Below are positions 26,913 through 34,991 of a DNA stretch of 64,000 nt, piece by piece (position 1 is the stretch's first letter; each line of letters opens with the position of its first letter). The translations under genes and the position numbers were made by a program. The stretch is from NCBI RefSeq assembly GCF_034043675.1, contig NZ_JAXCLA010000011.1, positions 199,775-263,774 on the forward strand, read 5' to 3'. The DNA comes from KK5 sp034043675. Lineage in GTDB: Bacteria; Pseudomonadota; Gammaproteobacteria; Burkholderiales; Burkholderiaceae_C. A model generated the notes under the pieces. It ran no database searches and had not been told where the DNA came from. It saw only the letters and a list, made by a program, of their open reading frames with translations.

Positions 26913-27839
26913 GTGTATATACCGAAGATGCTCCCCGAGGAGCTCCTGTTTGGATATCGCGGTCGCATCCGCTTTCTCAATGACCTCGCTGATGGGGCGG
27001 CGGTCACTCATGCGCTTAACAACCTGCACGCCGGACGAATGAGCTGCACGCAGCGGAGCGAACTGGCGTTTACCGAACTGATCGCTGAGCACAACAAATG
27101 CTCGATCCACGATGTGGTCATCCACCACACGATGTGGCCGTATGCTGCCGCGATAGATCGGCCAGCAGGCGAGGCCGCCGTCGAGGCATTCGCACAAACT
27201 CAGGCTGGGCGAACCTCGCTGATGCGTGGTGTCAGGCGTCATGCCTGGCTTTGCAAGTCCTGCATCGAAGAAGACTTGGCCTTCTGGCATGTTTCGTACT
27301 GGCGTCGATCGCACCAGCTCCCTGGCGCGCTATGGTGCGACAAGCACCAGGTTCCACTCTGGCGCTGCAGTCTGGCCGCCCTGGAGGAAGGGCCTCCGGA
27401 TCACCACCTTGACCGCGCGCAGAGTTTCGATACGGGAGCTTCAGCCCGCGCAAGGCAGAACAGGCACGTTCAACGCTGCATGGATGTCTTCGCCGGAATG
27501 TTGGAGGCTGGTCCGGTCGTCGACAGAGCTTTGTCCAGCGCCGCTCTCATTGGGCGCGCTGTTGCTCTATCTCTATGCCGGGGAATCGACGATGCACCTG
27601 TAGCGATGACATTCCTGGTCCGAGATCGACTCCCCGAAGAATGGCTCCAGGAGGCCTTCCCGAAAAGCATCAAATGGGAGAAGCCCGTCATAGGTTCGTT
27701 CGAAGCGATCTGTAACAATTCGATGCCGCTGTCCGTGCTCGCAGTGGCGGTAGTCGCGTCTCTGCTATCTGACTCTTTCAGCGACGCAATGCATCTGCTG
27801 GATTCCCGGGCCAGGATCGTATTGCCCGCCGCAGCTTAG
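26913..27839 (+). CDS. tniQ: Second TniQ protein (short form)
   Basis: A 308-residue protein with GTG start 26913 and a strong AAGGAGG site. The N-terminus MYIPKMLPEELLFGYRGRIR is the TniQ opening. The zinc finger is Cys114, Cys117 (WLCKSCIEEDL) and Cys142, His145 (ALWCDKH), linked by WHVSYWRRSHQLPG. It lacks the long TnsD-like DNA-reading half, so it is the size of the TniQ proteins that depend on a partner (Cascade in CRISPR-associated transposons) to find a target. No cas gene or array is present. It could serve a second pathway with an unknown partner or act with TnsD. Confidence 0.75.
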   Translation: MYIPKMLPEELLFGYRGRIRFLNDLADGAAVTHALNNLHAGRMSCTQRSELAFTELIAEHNKCSIHDVVIHHTMWPYAAAIDRPAGEAAVEAFAQTQAGRTSLMRGVRRHAWLCKSCIEEDLAFWHVSYWRRSHQLPGALWCDKHQVPLWRCSLAALEEGPPDHHLDRAQSFDTGASARARQNRHVQRCMDVFAGMLEAGPVVDRALSSAALIGRAVALSLCRGIDDAPVAMTFLVRDRLPEEWLQEAFPKSIKWEKPVIGSFEAICNNSMPLSVLAVAVVASLLSDSFSDAMHLLDSRARIVLPAAA

Positions 27840-28375
27840 GTCCGATTCCCAGCCACATTTCTACTATGAAGGCCAACTCCCCGCGTAGAGCGAAACGCGC
27901 GCCCCAGACCATCTGACCGCGCTCCCCGGCCCAGGGCTCGTGTATCGAAGAAAACAGCCATGCAGGCCGTGCCCGATCTCGCCACCGCATCACGGAAAAC
28001 TCAGTCCTGCGCGGTCGTCGCCTCCAACGAGTGGCAATGCAGCGCGAGGTGTGACGGTTTCGCCGCCGCCGCCGCCGCCGGGGCAATATTGCTCGACGTG
28101 ATGACTTACGGGAGCGCTGCTCGCGTAAACGCCCTCCCGTAAGTCATCACGTGTTGCTGCCGCGCAATGTCGATCGTGTAGTGAATATCTCGTACACCAT
28201 CGCCGATCGATTTGCCTTGGCGGCCGATTCCGGTCCCGCCAACAATGGTTGCAAACCTGCGTCGATGGGCGAGAACGGTCGAGGCTCCAATCGACGCTCG
28301 CTTGTTCGATCGAGATAGTCCGGTCTGGGAGACCGATGCCGGTTGAGATCCCACTCCTCGCCAGCGATTCAACCG
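27840..28375. other. Structured intergenic region after tniQ
   Basis: No gene is supported in these 536 bases. They contain a run of six GCC triplets (about 28062-28080), a 10-base palindrome GCAATATTGC (28083-28092) and a perfect 19-base inverted repeat (28096-28152). The downstream part leads into the exonuclease-HAD operon and should hold its promoter. An undetected RNA gene is possible. Confidence 0.5.
28096..28152. repeat. Perfect 19-base inverted repeat with a 19-base spacer
   Basis: The left arm ACGTGATGACTTACGGGAG (28096-28114) and the right arm CTCCCGTAAGTCATCACGT (28134-28152) are exact reverse complements. There is no T-run after it, so an ordinary intrinsic terminator is unlikely. 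It may be a protein-binding or recombination site, or the stem of a non-coding RNA. Confidence 0.8.
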
Positions 28376-29104
28376 ATGACCACCGACGTTCTGCTCGATT
28401 GCGAAATGACCTCCCTGCTCCAGCCGCAGCTGCTGAGCATCGGCTTGGTCACGCTCGACGGCCGCGAGTGCTATGCCGAACTCGACCTTGCCTCTGATTT
28501 CGGGAAGGCTCGACTTGCCGAGACCGCCTGGGATGTCCGCGACGGCGTCATCAAGGACAAGTGGGGCCTGTTCCCGGAGGCGATCTGTGCATCGGAAGCC
28601 GCCATGGGGATGCGGGTCGGCGAGTGGCTGCTCAACGTCGCGGCCTCCGACGACAGTGGCCGGATCGAGCTGATGTTCGACTATCCCACCGACTACGAGC
28701 TCCTTGTCGGCGCGCTCGAGGAATGTGGCCTCTGGCCGCGAGTGCAAGCGGTCACCGGCATTCGCAACATCGCCAACGAGACCGGCCTCGGTGTGACGGT
28801 CTGGACCCGGGAGGCGGCCTTCCGAGCCCTGCGACAGCGGTCAATGCCGCTCGGCCGGCATCACGCGCTCGCCGATGCTCTTGCCCTGCGCTCTGCATGG
28901 AAAGCATGGACGCTCTATGCCGATCGTCACTGGCAATTCGTGCGGATGCAGTCGATTGTCGGCGTCGAGAGAAACGACTGGGTCTTCGAATGGATCGCAC
29001 TGCCGGCGCCTGCGCTCGGTGGTCGGATCCCTCTCGACGTCCTTGACCAGCAAGACGGCCTTGAGCTGGTTCTCGACGCACTCCACCGTGTCGAAGGTGG
29101 CTGA
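28376..29104 (+). CDS. DEDDh 3'-5' exonuclease-like protein
   Basis: About 242 residues from ATG 28376 (MTTDVLLDCEMTSLLQPQLL). The four acidic positions of DEDDh exonucleases are visible: Asp and Glu of LLDCEM, an Asp in LMFDYPTDYELL, and the final HHALADALALRSAW with the catalytic His and Asp. The family degrades single-stranded RNA or DNA from the 3' end. The length and motif spacing match the 3'-5' exoribonuclease-like proteins found in phage and defence contexts. It is the first gene of a tightly packed eight-gene operon of HAD and metallophosphoesterase proteins, so RNA or nucleotide end processing is the likely theme. Confidence 0.7.
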   Translation: MTTDVLLDCEMTSLLQPQLLSIGLVTLDGRECYAELDLASDFGKARLAETAWDVRDGVIKDKWGLFPEAICASEAAMGMRVGEWLLNVAASDDSGRIELMFDYPTDYELLVGALEECGLWPRVQAVTGIRNIANETGLGVTVWTREAAFRALRQRSMPLGRHHALADALALRSAWKAWTLYADRHWQFVRMQSIVGVERNDWVFEWIALPAPALGGRIPLDVLDQQDGLELVLDALHRVEGG

Positions 29105-29106
29105 GC

Positions 29107-29571
29107 ATGAGAGCTTTGCTTTGCGTGGGCCTCGAACGCGTCACCCGCTCGTTCGACCTGATGCGCGCCCTCTACGAAGGCCGACTCCCCGTTCATGAAC
29201 TTCTCGATGACGGCCTCCTCTGCCATGCGCAAACCCTCGAGGACCTCTTGGCTCGCCAGAGTGAGAAGGTCGACATCCTCCTTCACAGCAGCTGGCGAAT
29301 CGCGTGCCATCAGAAGATGATCCGAAAACTGCTCGGTCCACTGGGTCACCGCATGCGGTGCGTTGGCGCGATCCAGTCACCGGACCGCGCGACGGCGATG
29401 CACAGCGCGTGCCGCCGCTGGCAAATTCCTCTCGGGCGCTTGGTCGTCCTCGACGAGGAGGCTTTGCATGTTCGATCGAACCCGTCGTATTCGATCGAGG
29501 ATCCGCCAGAGGCCGGCGTTGTCGCCGTGTTGGACAAGCTTGATATGGAGCTGTGGGGGATCCTCCGATGA
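29107..29571 (+). CDS. Degenerate HAD-like protein of the Swiss-army-knife type
   Basis: A 154-residue protein two bases after the exonuclease. It aligns in outline with the other two HAD proteins of the operon: motif II region VDILLHSSWRIACHQKMIRK and acidic motif LGRLVVLDEEALHV. The N-terminal strand is MRALLCVGLERVTRSF, where active HADs have DxDG; the nucleophilic Asp is missing. It is therefore probably a non-catalytic paralogue that binds substrate or a partner. Its stop overlaps the next start (ATGA). The relation to PF18143-type HAD (RNA-repair associated) is from motif memory. Confidence 0.55.
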   Translation: MRALLCVGLERVTRSFDLMRALYEGRLPVHELLDDGLLCHAQTLEDLLARQSEKVDILLHSSWRIACHQKMIRKLLGPLGHRMRCVGAIQSPDRATAMHSACRRWQIPLGRLVVLDEEALHVRSNPSYSIEDPPEAGVVAVLDKLDMELWGILR

Positions 29572-30332
29572 ATACCCCCGTGCTGTTCGCCGGAGACCCA
29601 CATGGAGACTTCGAACCCGTGATTCGGGCCGCCGAAATCACCCAAGCATCGGCGGTCATCCTGCTCGGCGATCTGGAGCCGCGGCGGCCGCTTCACCAGG
29701 AATTGACACCCCTGCTCGTGAAGGGCATTCCGGTCTGGTTCATTCATGGCAATCACGATTCCGACTCGGACGACATTTGGCGGCGTGTTTGGGATGACGA
29801 GCTTGCCGATCGCAACATCGATGGGCGCGTGATCGAGCTGCCCGATGGCCGACGGCTGGCCGGCCTCGGCGGCGTCTTCCGGGGATCCGTCTGGTTTCCG
29901 AAATCATCGGAGCTTGCCGGCGATCGGCCCAAGTTCCCGACCCGGCAGGAGCATGCACGCGCAACACCGCGCCAAGACCGATGGCGAGGCGGAACGCACC
30001 GTCGCCACTGGGGAACCATCTACCCCGAGGCGATCGACCGCCTAGCGACTCAATCCGCAGACATCCTCGTGCTCCACGAGGCGCCTTCATACCACCCTTG
30101 CGGCTTTGTCGTGCTTGACGAGCTGGCACGGGGGATGAAGGCTAAGGTCGTGGTGCACGGCCATCATCACGATGCTCTGGATTCGTCTTCGGTGTGGGTG
30201 CAGCAAGGTTTTCGGTCATACGGCGTTGGACTGCGCGGCGTATCCGGCTTGTGGCCGGATGGCCGCTGGGAGGTCATCGTCCCGGGTGAACTCGATGGCG
30301 ATGCGAGCCATGTGTCGAGGACCGCGCGATGA
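29568..30332 (+). CDS. Calcineurin-like metallophosphoesterase 1
   Basis: A 254-residue protein from ATG 29568, coupled to the previous gene. All family motifs are in order: GDPHGD (DxH), ILLGDLEP (GD), FIHGNHDSDSDD (GNHD), VLHEAPSYHP and VVHGHHHDAL (GHxH). It should hold two metal ions and cleave phosphoester bonds, for example 2',3'-cyclic phosphates or phosphodiesters. It lacks a signal peptide, so it is cytoplasmic. The stop overlaps the next HAD gene. The specific substrate is unknown. Confidence 0.75.
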   Translation: MNTPVLFAGDPHGDFEPVIRAAEITQASAVILLGDLEPRRPLHQELTPLLVKGIPVWFIHGNHDSDSDDIWRRVWDDELADRNIDGRVIELPDGRRLAGLGGVFRGSVWFPKSSELAGDRPKFPTRQEHARATPRQDRWRGGTHRRHWGTIYPEAIDRLATQSADILVLHEAPSYHPCGFVVLDELARGMKAKVVVHGHHHDALDSSSVWVQQGFRSYGVGLRGVSGLWPDGRWEVIVPGELDGDASHVSRTAR

Positions 30333-30805
30333 CCGGCTTCTGCTATCTCGCTCTGGACTTCGATGGCGTGCTTCACCCTGGCAATCCCATCGACGCCAGC
30401 CAGCGCTATTCCCGCATGCCGTTGTTGGCCGGGTGGCTCCGCCGTTGGCCGCAGGTCATGCTCGTGATCTCCAGCGACTGGCGCGAACGCTCGACGCTGG
30501 AAGAACTGCGGTCGCTCTTTCCCGCGGATCTTGGGCATCGAGTTCTGGGGACCACCCCCTCACTGCCGGCGGGGCCGGCACGGCGTGAACGGGAGATCCG
30601 GTCGTGGCTGGCTGGCCGCGGCCTGGAGCACGCGAACTGGGCTGCTATCGATGACGACGCCTCGGCCTTCACGCCGGACCTGTCCTGCCTTGTACTGTGC
30701 GAGACCGGGGCTGATCTGACATCGCAGTCTCTGCGCGCGATCGAGGAACGACTTCACTTGCGTCAACCGGCCGCCATCGCAGGCCGCTCTGAGGACCCCT
30801 CATGA
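30329..30805 (+). CDS. HAD phosphatase (Swiss-army-knife RNA-repair type), copy 2
   Basis: A 158-residue protein. Motif I is LALDFDGVLHPG with both aspartates, motif II is LVISSDWRERS, and the late acidic motif is AAIDDDASAFTPDL, so it should be catalytically competent. The short length and the S-S/N-D/N-WRER signature fit the HAD domains found with RNA-repair proteins, which are thought to remove terminal phosphates. It is coupled on both sides by ATGA overlaps. Confidence 0.65.
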   Translation: MTGFCYLALDFDGVLHPGNPIDASQRYSRMPLLAGWLRRWPQVMLVISSDWRERSTLEELRSLFPADLGHRVLGTTPSLPAGPARREREIRSWLAGRGLEHANWAAIDDDASAFTPDLSCLVLCETGADLTSQSLRAIEERLHLRQPAAIAGRSEDPS

Positions 30806-31266
30806 CCTCCCTCTCCGCCGTTGACCCGAACCTGCGCCGCCTCATCGAAGCGCATCCGCACCTCTTTAAGAACAGGGTGCCGGAGGCATCCAGCTACCTG
30901 ACGGCAGGCTGGTACAAGGTCGTGGACGAGCTCTGCTCGCGGCTGGAGACCGTGTTGGGCGCAGACGCGCCTGCCTTCACGGTGCTTCAGATCAAGGAGA
31001 AATTCGGCCACTTGCACTTTGCCTGGCGCCTTGGACAGGCTCAGGACTACGAGGCCCTGCGCGATCGGATCAATGAGATCGTCTGGACCGCCGAGCTCGC
31101 GGCGCAGTTGGTCTGCGAGACCTGCGGCGCTCCCGGGAAGATCCGATCGCTTGGCGGACTTCGCACCACATGGTGCGATGTGCACCTGGTCGACGCTGAG
31201 GCCCGGCGGGAACAGGCACAAGCCGAACGCGCAGCGAGAGCCGCGAGGGCCGCGGGGACCGAGTGA
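30802..31266 (+). CDS. Small zinc-ribbon-like protein of the operon
   Basis: A 154-residue protein starting MTSLSAVDPNLRRLIEAHPH. The C-terminal third has ETCGAPG preceded by Cys (CETC) and later WCDVH, a possible zinc site of the CxxC...CxxH type. The middle reads FTVLQIKEKFGHLHFAWRLG. I do not know a function; it may be an adaptor or RNA-binding subunit. It overlaps the preceding stop (ATGA), and its own stop shares one base with the next ATG (TGATG). Confidence 0.55.
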   Translation: MTSLSAVDPNLRRLIEAHPHLFKNRVPEASSYLTAGWYKVVDELCSRLETVLGADAPAFTVLQIKEKFGHLHFAWRLGQAQDYEALRDRINEIVWTAELAAQLVCETCGAPGKIRSLGGLRTTWCDVHLVDAEARREQAQAERAARAARAAGTE

Positions 31267-32153
31267 TGCGACTGCTGATCCTGTCCGATTTGCACCTGGA
31301 GTTCCGTACTGAGCCAGAGTCCGGCGAGCGGTACGACTACCAGGTGCCGGCCGACCTGGACTTCGACGTCGCGATTCTTGCAGGCGACATCCAGGCGCCC
31401 GGCGCCCTCGGCGTGCAGTGGGCGGCCGACCCGATGGCTTTCAGTGGTCGGCCCGTCATCTATGTGCCTGGCAACCACGAGTTCTATGGCCATGTCCTCG
31501 AACTCCAGTTGAACGCGATGTCGCGTGAGGGTAAGGACGGCCCCGTGCGCGTCCTGCACCGCAGCGTCGCGGTGATCGGTGGCGTTCGCTTCTTCGGCGT
31601 GACCCTGTGGACGGACTTCAGCCTGCCGGTCGAAGCCGACGGACAGTGGGACACCGACATCAACAGCAGCCTGGCGGCAGCCAACCGCGACCTGAACGAC
31701 TACGCGCGCATCCGCGTGATGGAGACGATCGATACCGAGAGCCGCCGCCGGGACCTGAAGCGTCCGTTGAAGGCCGAGGACACCTTGGTGAGGCACTGGA
31801 AGGATCGCGACTGGCTTCGACGAGAACTCAAGCAGCCGTTTGAGGGACCCACGGTCGTCGTCACCCACCATGCGCCGTCGTCGGCCTCGCTGCCCCCAAG
31901 CCGAGCCGGCGACAGGTTACCGCCCGCCTACGTGACCCACTTGCCGGACGAGTTCTTCGACGTGCCTGCGCTCTGGATTCACGGTCATACCCATGTGCCG
32001 GCGGACTACAAGCGCGGCGCCTGCCGCATCGTGAGCAACCCAAGGGGGCACTTTCTTGAGGACGGCACTCCAGAGAACCCGCAATTCGATCCCGGGTTCG
32101 TCATCGAAGTGCCGCCCCACGTCGGGTTGCGAGCTGGCGAGGCAGAAGGATGA
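31266..32153 (+). CDS. Calcineurin-like metallophosphoesterase 2
   Basis: A 295-residue protein from ATG 31266. Motifs are LILSDLHLEF (DxH), VAILAGDIQAPG (GD), VYVPGNHEFYG-type GNHE, VVVTHHAPS and LWIHGHTHVPADY (GHTH). This is a different branch from the first phosphoesterase, which has GNHD and GHHH, so the two enzymes probably do different jobs. It has a large insertion between the GNHE and HH motifs. No signal peptide is present. The stop overlaps the following small gene (ATGA). Confidence 0.75.
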   Translation: MRLLILSDLHLEFRTEPESGERYDYQVPADLDFDVAILAGDIQAPGALGVQWAADPMAFSGRPVIYVPGNHEFYGHVLELQLNAMSREGKDGPVRVLHRSVAVIGGVRFFGVTLWTDFSLPVEADGQWDTDINSSLAAANRDLNDYARIRVMETIDTESRRRDLKRPLKAEDTLVRHWKDRDWLRRELKQPFEGPTVVVTHHAPSSASLPPSRAGDRLPPAYVTHLPDEFFDVPALWIHGHTHVPADYKRGACRIVSNPRGHFLEDGTPENPQFDPGFVIEVPPHVGLRAGEAEG

Positions 32154-32434
32154 ACATCCCGGACCACGGTCACGACGGCGTCCCGCATGGGGAGGCCGCG
32201 CACCGGCAGCCGGGCCCCTCGCGTCCCAGACTGGCTGATCCGAATTTCGAGCCGACAGACCAGCAACTTCAAGAGGTCGCCGAACGCGCATGGAATGCTG
32301 CCGCTCAGGCTCACGCTGCCGGCCTCGGAGCGCTTGAGCACGTACTCGCCGAGGAGGTGGTGGCGGCGCGACGACGTGTCGCCGCACAGCTGGCTGGCCA
32401 GGCACAGAACGCCGATGAGGCGCCGAAGGTCTGA
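32150..32434 (+). CDS. Small coiled protein of the operon
   Basis: A 94-residue protein coupled to the previous gene. The second half is a single long Ala/Glu-rich helix (QQLQEVAERAWNAAAQAHAA and VLAEEVVAARRRVAAQLAGQ), likely a coiled coil. The first half is His/Pro-rich and probably disordered. No family is known. It may tether operon products together. Confidence 0.45.
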   Translation: MNIPDHGHDGVPHGEAAHRQPGPSRPRLADPNFEPTDQQLQEVAERAWNAAAQAHAAGLGALEHVLAEEVVAARRRVAAQLAGQAQNADEAPKV

Positions 32435-32437
32435 AGG

Positions 32438-32899
32438 ATGGTGCTGTTCCTCGATTTCGACGGCGTTCTTCATCCATACCCGTGCCCGGTCGAGCAGTAC
32501 TTCTGCCGGCGGCAGCTTCTGGAGGGGTGGTTGCGCGAACGACCGGACTTGGACGTGGTGATCTCAAGCAACTGGCGGGAACGCCGTTCTCTGGATGAGC
32601 TGCGTGGCTACTTCTCTGCGGACCTGCAATCTCGCGTCATCGGAGTGACGCCGGTGTTGAAGCGGCAGGCTTGGGCGCAGTTCGATGGAGAGCTTCCGCC
32701 GATGCGCTTTGAGCGCGAGACCGAAGTGAAGCAGTGGCTCCATGGGAGCGGCGAACCTTGGCGACGGTGGGCCGCCTTAGACGACCAGGCTTGGATGTTC
32801 GGACCGTTCTGCAAGCAGTTAGTGCTCTGCGATGGCGCGGTCGGCCTGACGCCGCATGAACTTGGTCGCATCGACACGGCATTGGCCTTGCGGCACTAG
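32438..32899 (+). CDS. HAD phosphatase (Swiss-army-knife RNA-repair type), copy 3
   Basis: A 153-residue protein starting MVLFLDFDGVLHPYPCPVEQ. Motif I has both aspartates, motif II is VVISSNWRERRSL, and the late acidic motif is AALDDQAWMFGPF. It parallels copy 2 closely in motif layout but not in detail, so the duplication is old or the copies were recruited separately. It ends the operon; after it comes a 127-base gap and then convergent genes. Confidence 0.65.
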   Translation: MVLFLDFDGVLHPYPCPVEQYFCRRQLLEGWLRERPDLDVVISSNWRERRSLDELRGYFSADLQSRVIGVTPVLKRQAWAQFDGELPPMRFERETEVKQWLHGSGEPWRRWAALDDQAWMFGPFCKQLVLCDGAVGLTPHELGRIDTALALRH

Positions 32900-33026
32900 G
32901 GCAACCTAAACGAGCAGCCGACGAGCTTGTCGAACTAGGCGCAGCCCGGGCGGCCGGCCGCGGTAAGCCCGACGGTTTGCCTCCGCGGCCTTTTGAAAAG
33001 GCGACGATGGTCACCCAAGAGTCCTG

Positions 33027-33986
33027 TCACCATCTACGAGTGCCCAAAACCTGTTCGACATAGATTTGCTTGAGCCGATTGGCGCAAGAGAGGATGTCTA
33101 AGAATGCTCGGTTTTGGAATGCCTCGCCCTTGTCGTCGAACTGCATTACCTCGACCGTCCGGGCCGGAACCCCGATCACACGGCTCGCACCGATCCCATA
33201 CTGAAGGACAACACCGCAAAGCCGGTGCACTTGGTCTGCAAATTCCCTGGATGCAGGGAGCGTCTTCGTCAGCGCGCGTACGTCAGAATCGAACAGTTCG
33301 AATTCAGCGCCGGCCAACGCCTGTCTAGCGCTATCAAAGGCGAAGTCCAGACGCCGCCACCTTGAAAACGCCTCATCCAGGATGAAACCCTCACGAAGTT
33401 CGTTTTCGCTGAAGCAATCCAAGTCCCGCGAATCAATCCATTGCGGAATCACGTGTTGCATCTGCTCGACCGCCTTGGTGAAATCACCGGAATCGAAGGA
33501 GGGCGTCGTCATGAGACGGACCAACTTCGTCGCCTCGGGAAAGAACTCGGCGAGTCTGGCCTGCGGAATAAAACTCGGATCGACGACGTCATCCCAATAC
33601 TTGACCCAGACGCGCATGGGTCGGTCAGGAGACCGAAGGTACGTTCGCTCGCACGCAATCAGTCCGTCGGCAATGGTCCTATCTCGCGGCGATGTCGTTA
33701 GCACGACATAGTGGTCGATTTCCCCTGGGTAGCCGTGCGTCTTCTCTAGTTCGTCAACGACCTCGGTCCAGGTTAGCACCGTCGATCGCCCCTTGAATTT
33801 GCACTGCGCGACTACGCTGTGAACTTCGGGATCGCTGGTGAAAAGGTCAACGCCATGCTGGCGCTGGCCCTTGCGACCGTAGTATTCAAAGGTCGCAGAC
33901 CTGGCAGCCGCCTTTGTCACTAAGACGCTCATCCAGTATCGACAGATCTCCTCCCAATCGCCTTCCTTTGGCTGAAGTGCGGACAT
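33027..33986 (-). CDS. Restriction-endonuclease-like protein (Mrr-type fold)
   Basis: About 319 residues from ATG 33984-33986, chosen for the GGGAG site upstream. The N-terminal third has YYGRKGQRQHGVDLFTSDPE and VVAQCKFKGRSTVLTW, giving the GxD...QxK core of Mrr-like nucleases, then IDHYVVLTTSPRDRTIADGL, the usual third strand and helix. The rest is helical and may sense a signal. It is convergent with the HAD operon and followed on the same strand by an unknown gene. A single-gene defence nuclease is the likeliest reading. Confidence 0.65.
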   Translation of the reverse strand: MSALQPKEGDWEEICRYWMSVLVTKAAARSATFEYYGRKGQRQHGVDLFTSDPEVHSVVAQCKFKGRSTVLTWTEVVDELEKTHGYPGEIDHYVVLTTSPRDRTIADGLIACERTYLRSPDRPMRVWVKYWDDVVDPSFIPQARLAEFFPEATKLVRLMTTPSFDSGDFTKAVEQMQHVIPQWIDSRDLDCFSENELREGFILDEAFSRWRRLDFAFDSARQALAGAEFELFDSDVRALTKTLPASREFADQVHRLCGVVLQYGIGASRVIGVPARTVEVMQFDDKGEAFQNRAFLDILSCANRLKQIYVEQVLGTRRW

Positions 33987-34073
33987 TGATTTCTCCCTTG
34001 CAAATAGAAGCCGTAGCGGGCGCCACGCCATGATCGCGCAGGCTGTTCAGCGCTCTGATCCGTAATATATGGC

Positions 34074-34991
34074 TCATAGCGTCTGCGGCAGGACTTGATA
34101 TCCGAGAGTGAACAGCGCCGCCTCGACCCTTCGTAGTCCATCCGGTGGTGCACACCACTCGGCGCTCACTCCACGCAAGGCCTTGCACAAAATCCAGTTG
34201 GCCTGAATGTTCCACTTGGCCCACACTCGATCGCTGGTGTTCAGTGCGGGAAAGGCGAACGGTCCGGCACTGGGGTTACGAGGCAGGGGCTGCGTCTTCC
34301 CAGCGGAAACCTGAGCACCCCACCGGAACTCCAACTCGACTGGCACGCTGGCAAGACGTTCACGTTCGCAGTACATGCGGACGATCAGGCCCAGTGCAGC
34401 GCCCACGCGCCCGTCATAGATGATCGATCCGGCGCAGCCCAGCGCGAAGAACTTCGTGAAGCCGGCGTTCATCCGCGCCCCATCGGCGCGGCCGAACACC
34501 GAAAGGTCAGCGACTTCCTCTGCTTCAATCGACGCACGTGCACGGTCGAGGCGATCGAAAAGGGTGTCGACGTTCTCTTCGGCCCAGCGCGCGTTCTCGC
34601 GATAGAGGCGCAAACCCTTTCCGCCGGCGCCCCATTCGAGGACCGCGCGGATAGCATCGAGAAGTACCTCAGCACTCGGCCTCAAAGTGTCGCCGCGTGG
34701 CCATGCCTCTAGCACGCGAGTCTGCACTTTCGAGAGCTTCCGCGCGTTCGTAGCGAAGTCAGCGCGGTCCCACCAGTAGCAGTCGAATGCTTGAGGCAGT
34801 GACGTGATACTGAGGATAGCTTTGCCTGCGCCGTTCATGCGCAGGTGCGGGTAGTCTTGCGGAAGCTTGCGATCCCGGACGGCAAAGGCGTGTACGTGCG
34901 GAAAGGGCATTCCGTCGAGCAGGTCGCGCAGGAATCGGATCGTCCCCGCGACGTGCTCGCTATTGATGTATGTTGATTTGATCAGTTGCAT
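34074..34991 (-). CDS. Uncharacterised protein
   Basis: A 305-residue soluble protein starting MQLIKSTYINSEHVAGTIRF. The middle is helical with acidic patches (DGMPFPHVHAFAVRDRKLPQ near the start, later LDRARASIEAEEVADLSVFG). No catalytic motif or membrane segment is evident. It lies upstream of the restriction-endonuclease-like gene on the same strand with about 90 bases between, so the two could form a unit. I do not recognise it. Confidence 0.5.
   Translation of the reverse strand: MQLIKSTYINSEHVAGTIRFLRDLLDGMPFPHVHAFAVRDRKLPQDYPHLRMNGAGKAILSITSLPQAFDCYWWDRADFATNARKLSKVQTRVLEAWPRGDTLRPSAEVLLDAIRAVLEWGAGGKGLRLYRENARWAEENVDTLFDRLDRARASIEAEEVADLSVFGRADGARMNAGFTKFFALGCAGSIIYDGRVGAALGLIVRMYCERERLASVPVELEFRWGAQVSAGKTQPLPRNPSAGPFAFPALNTSDRVWAKWNIQANWILCKALRGVSAEWCAPPDGLRRVEAALFTLGYQVLPQTL

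Noticed and set aside
28106..28747. 213-residue minus ORF over the start of the exonuclease gene
   Set aside because: It lies across the inverted repeat and the 5' half of the exonuclease gene, whose motifs are clear.
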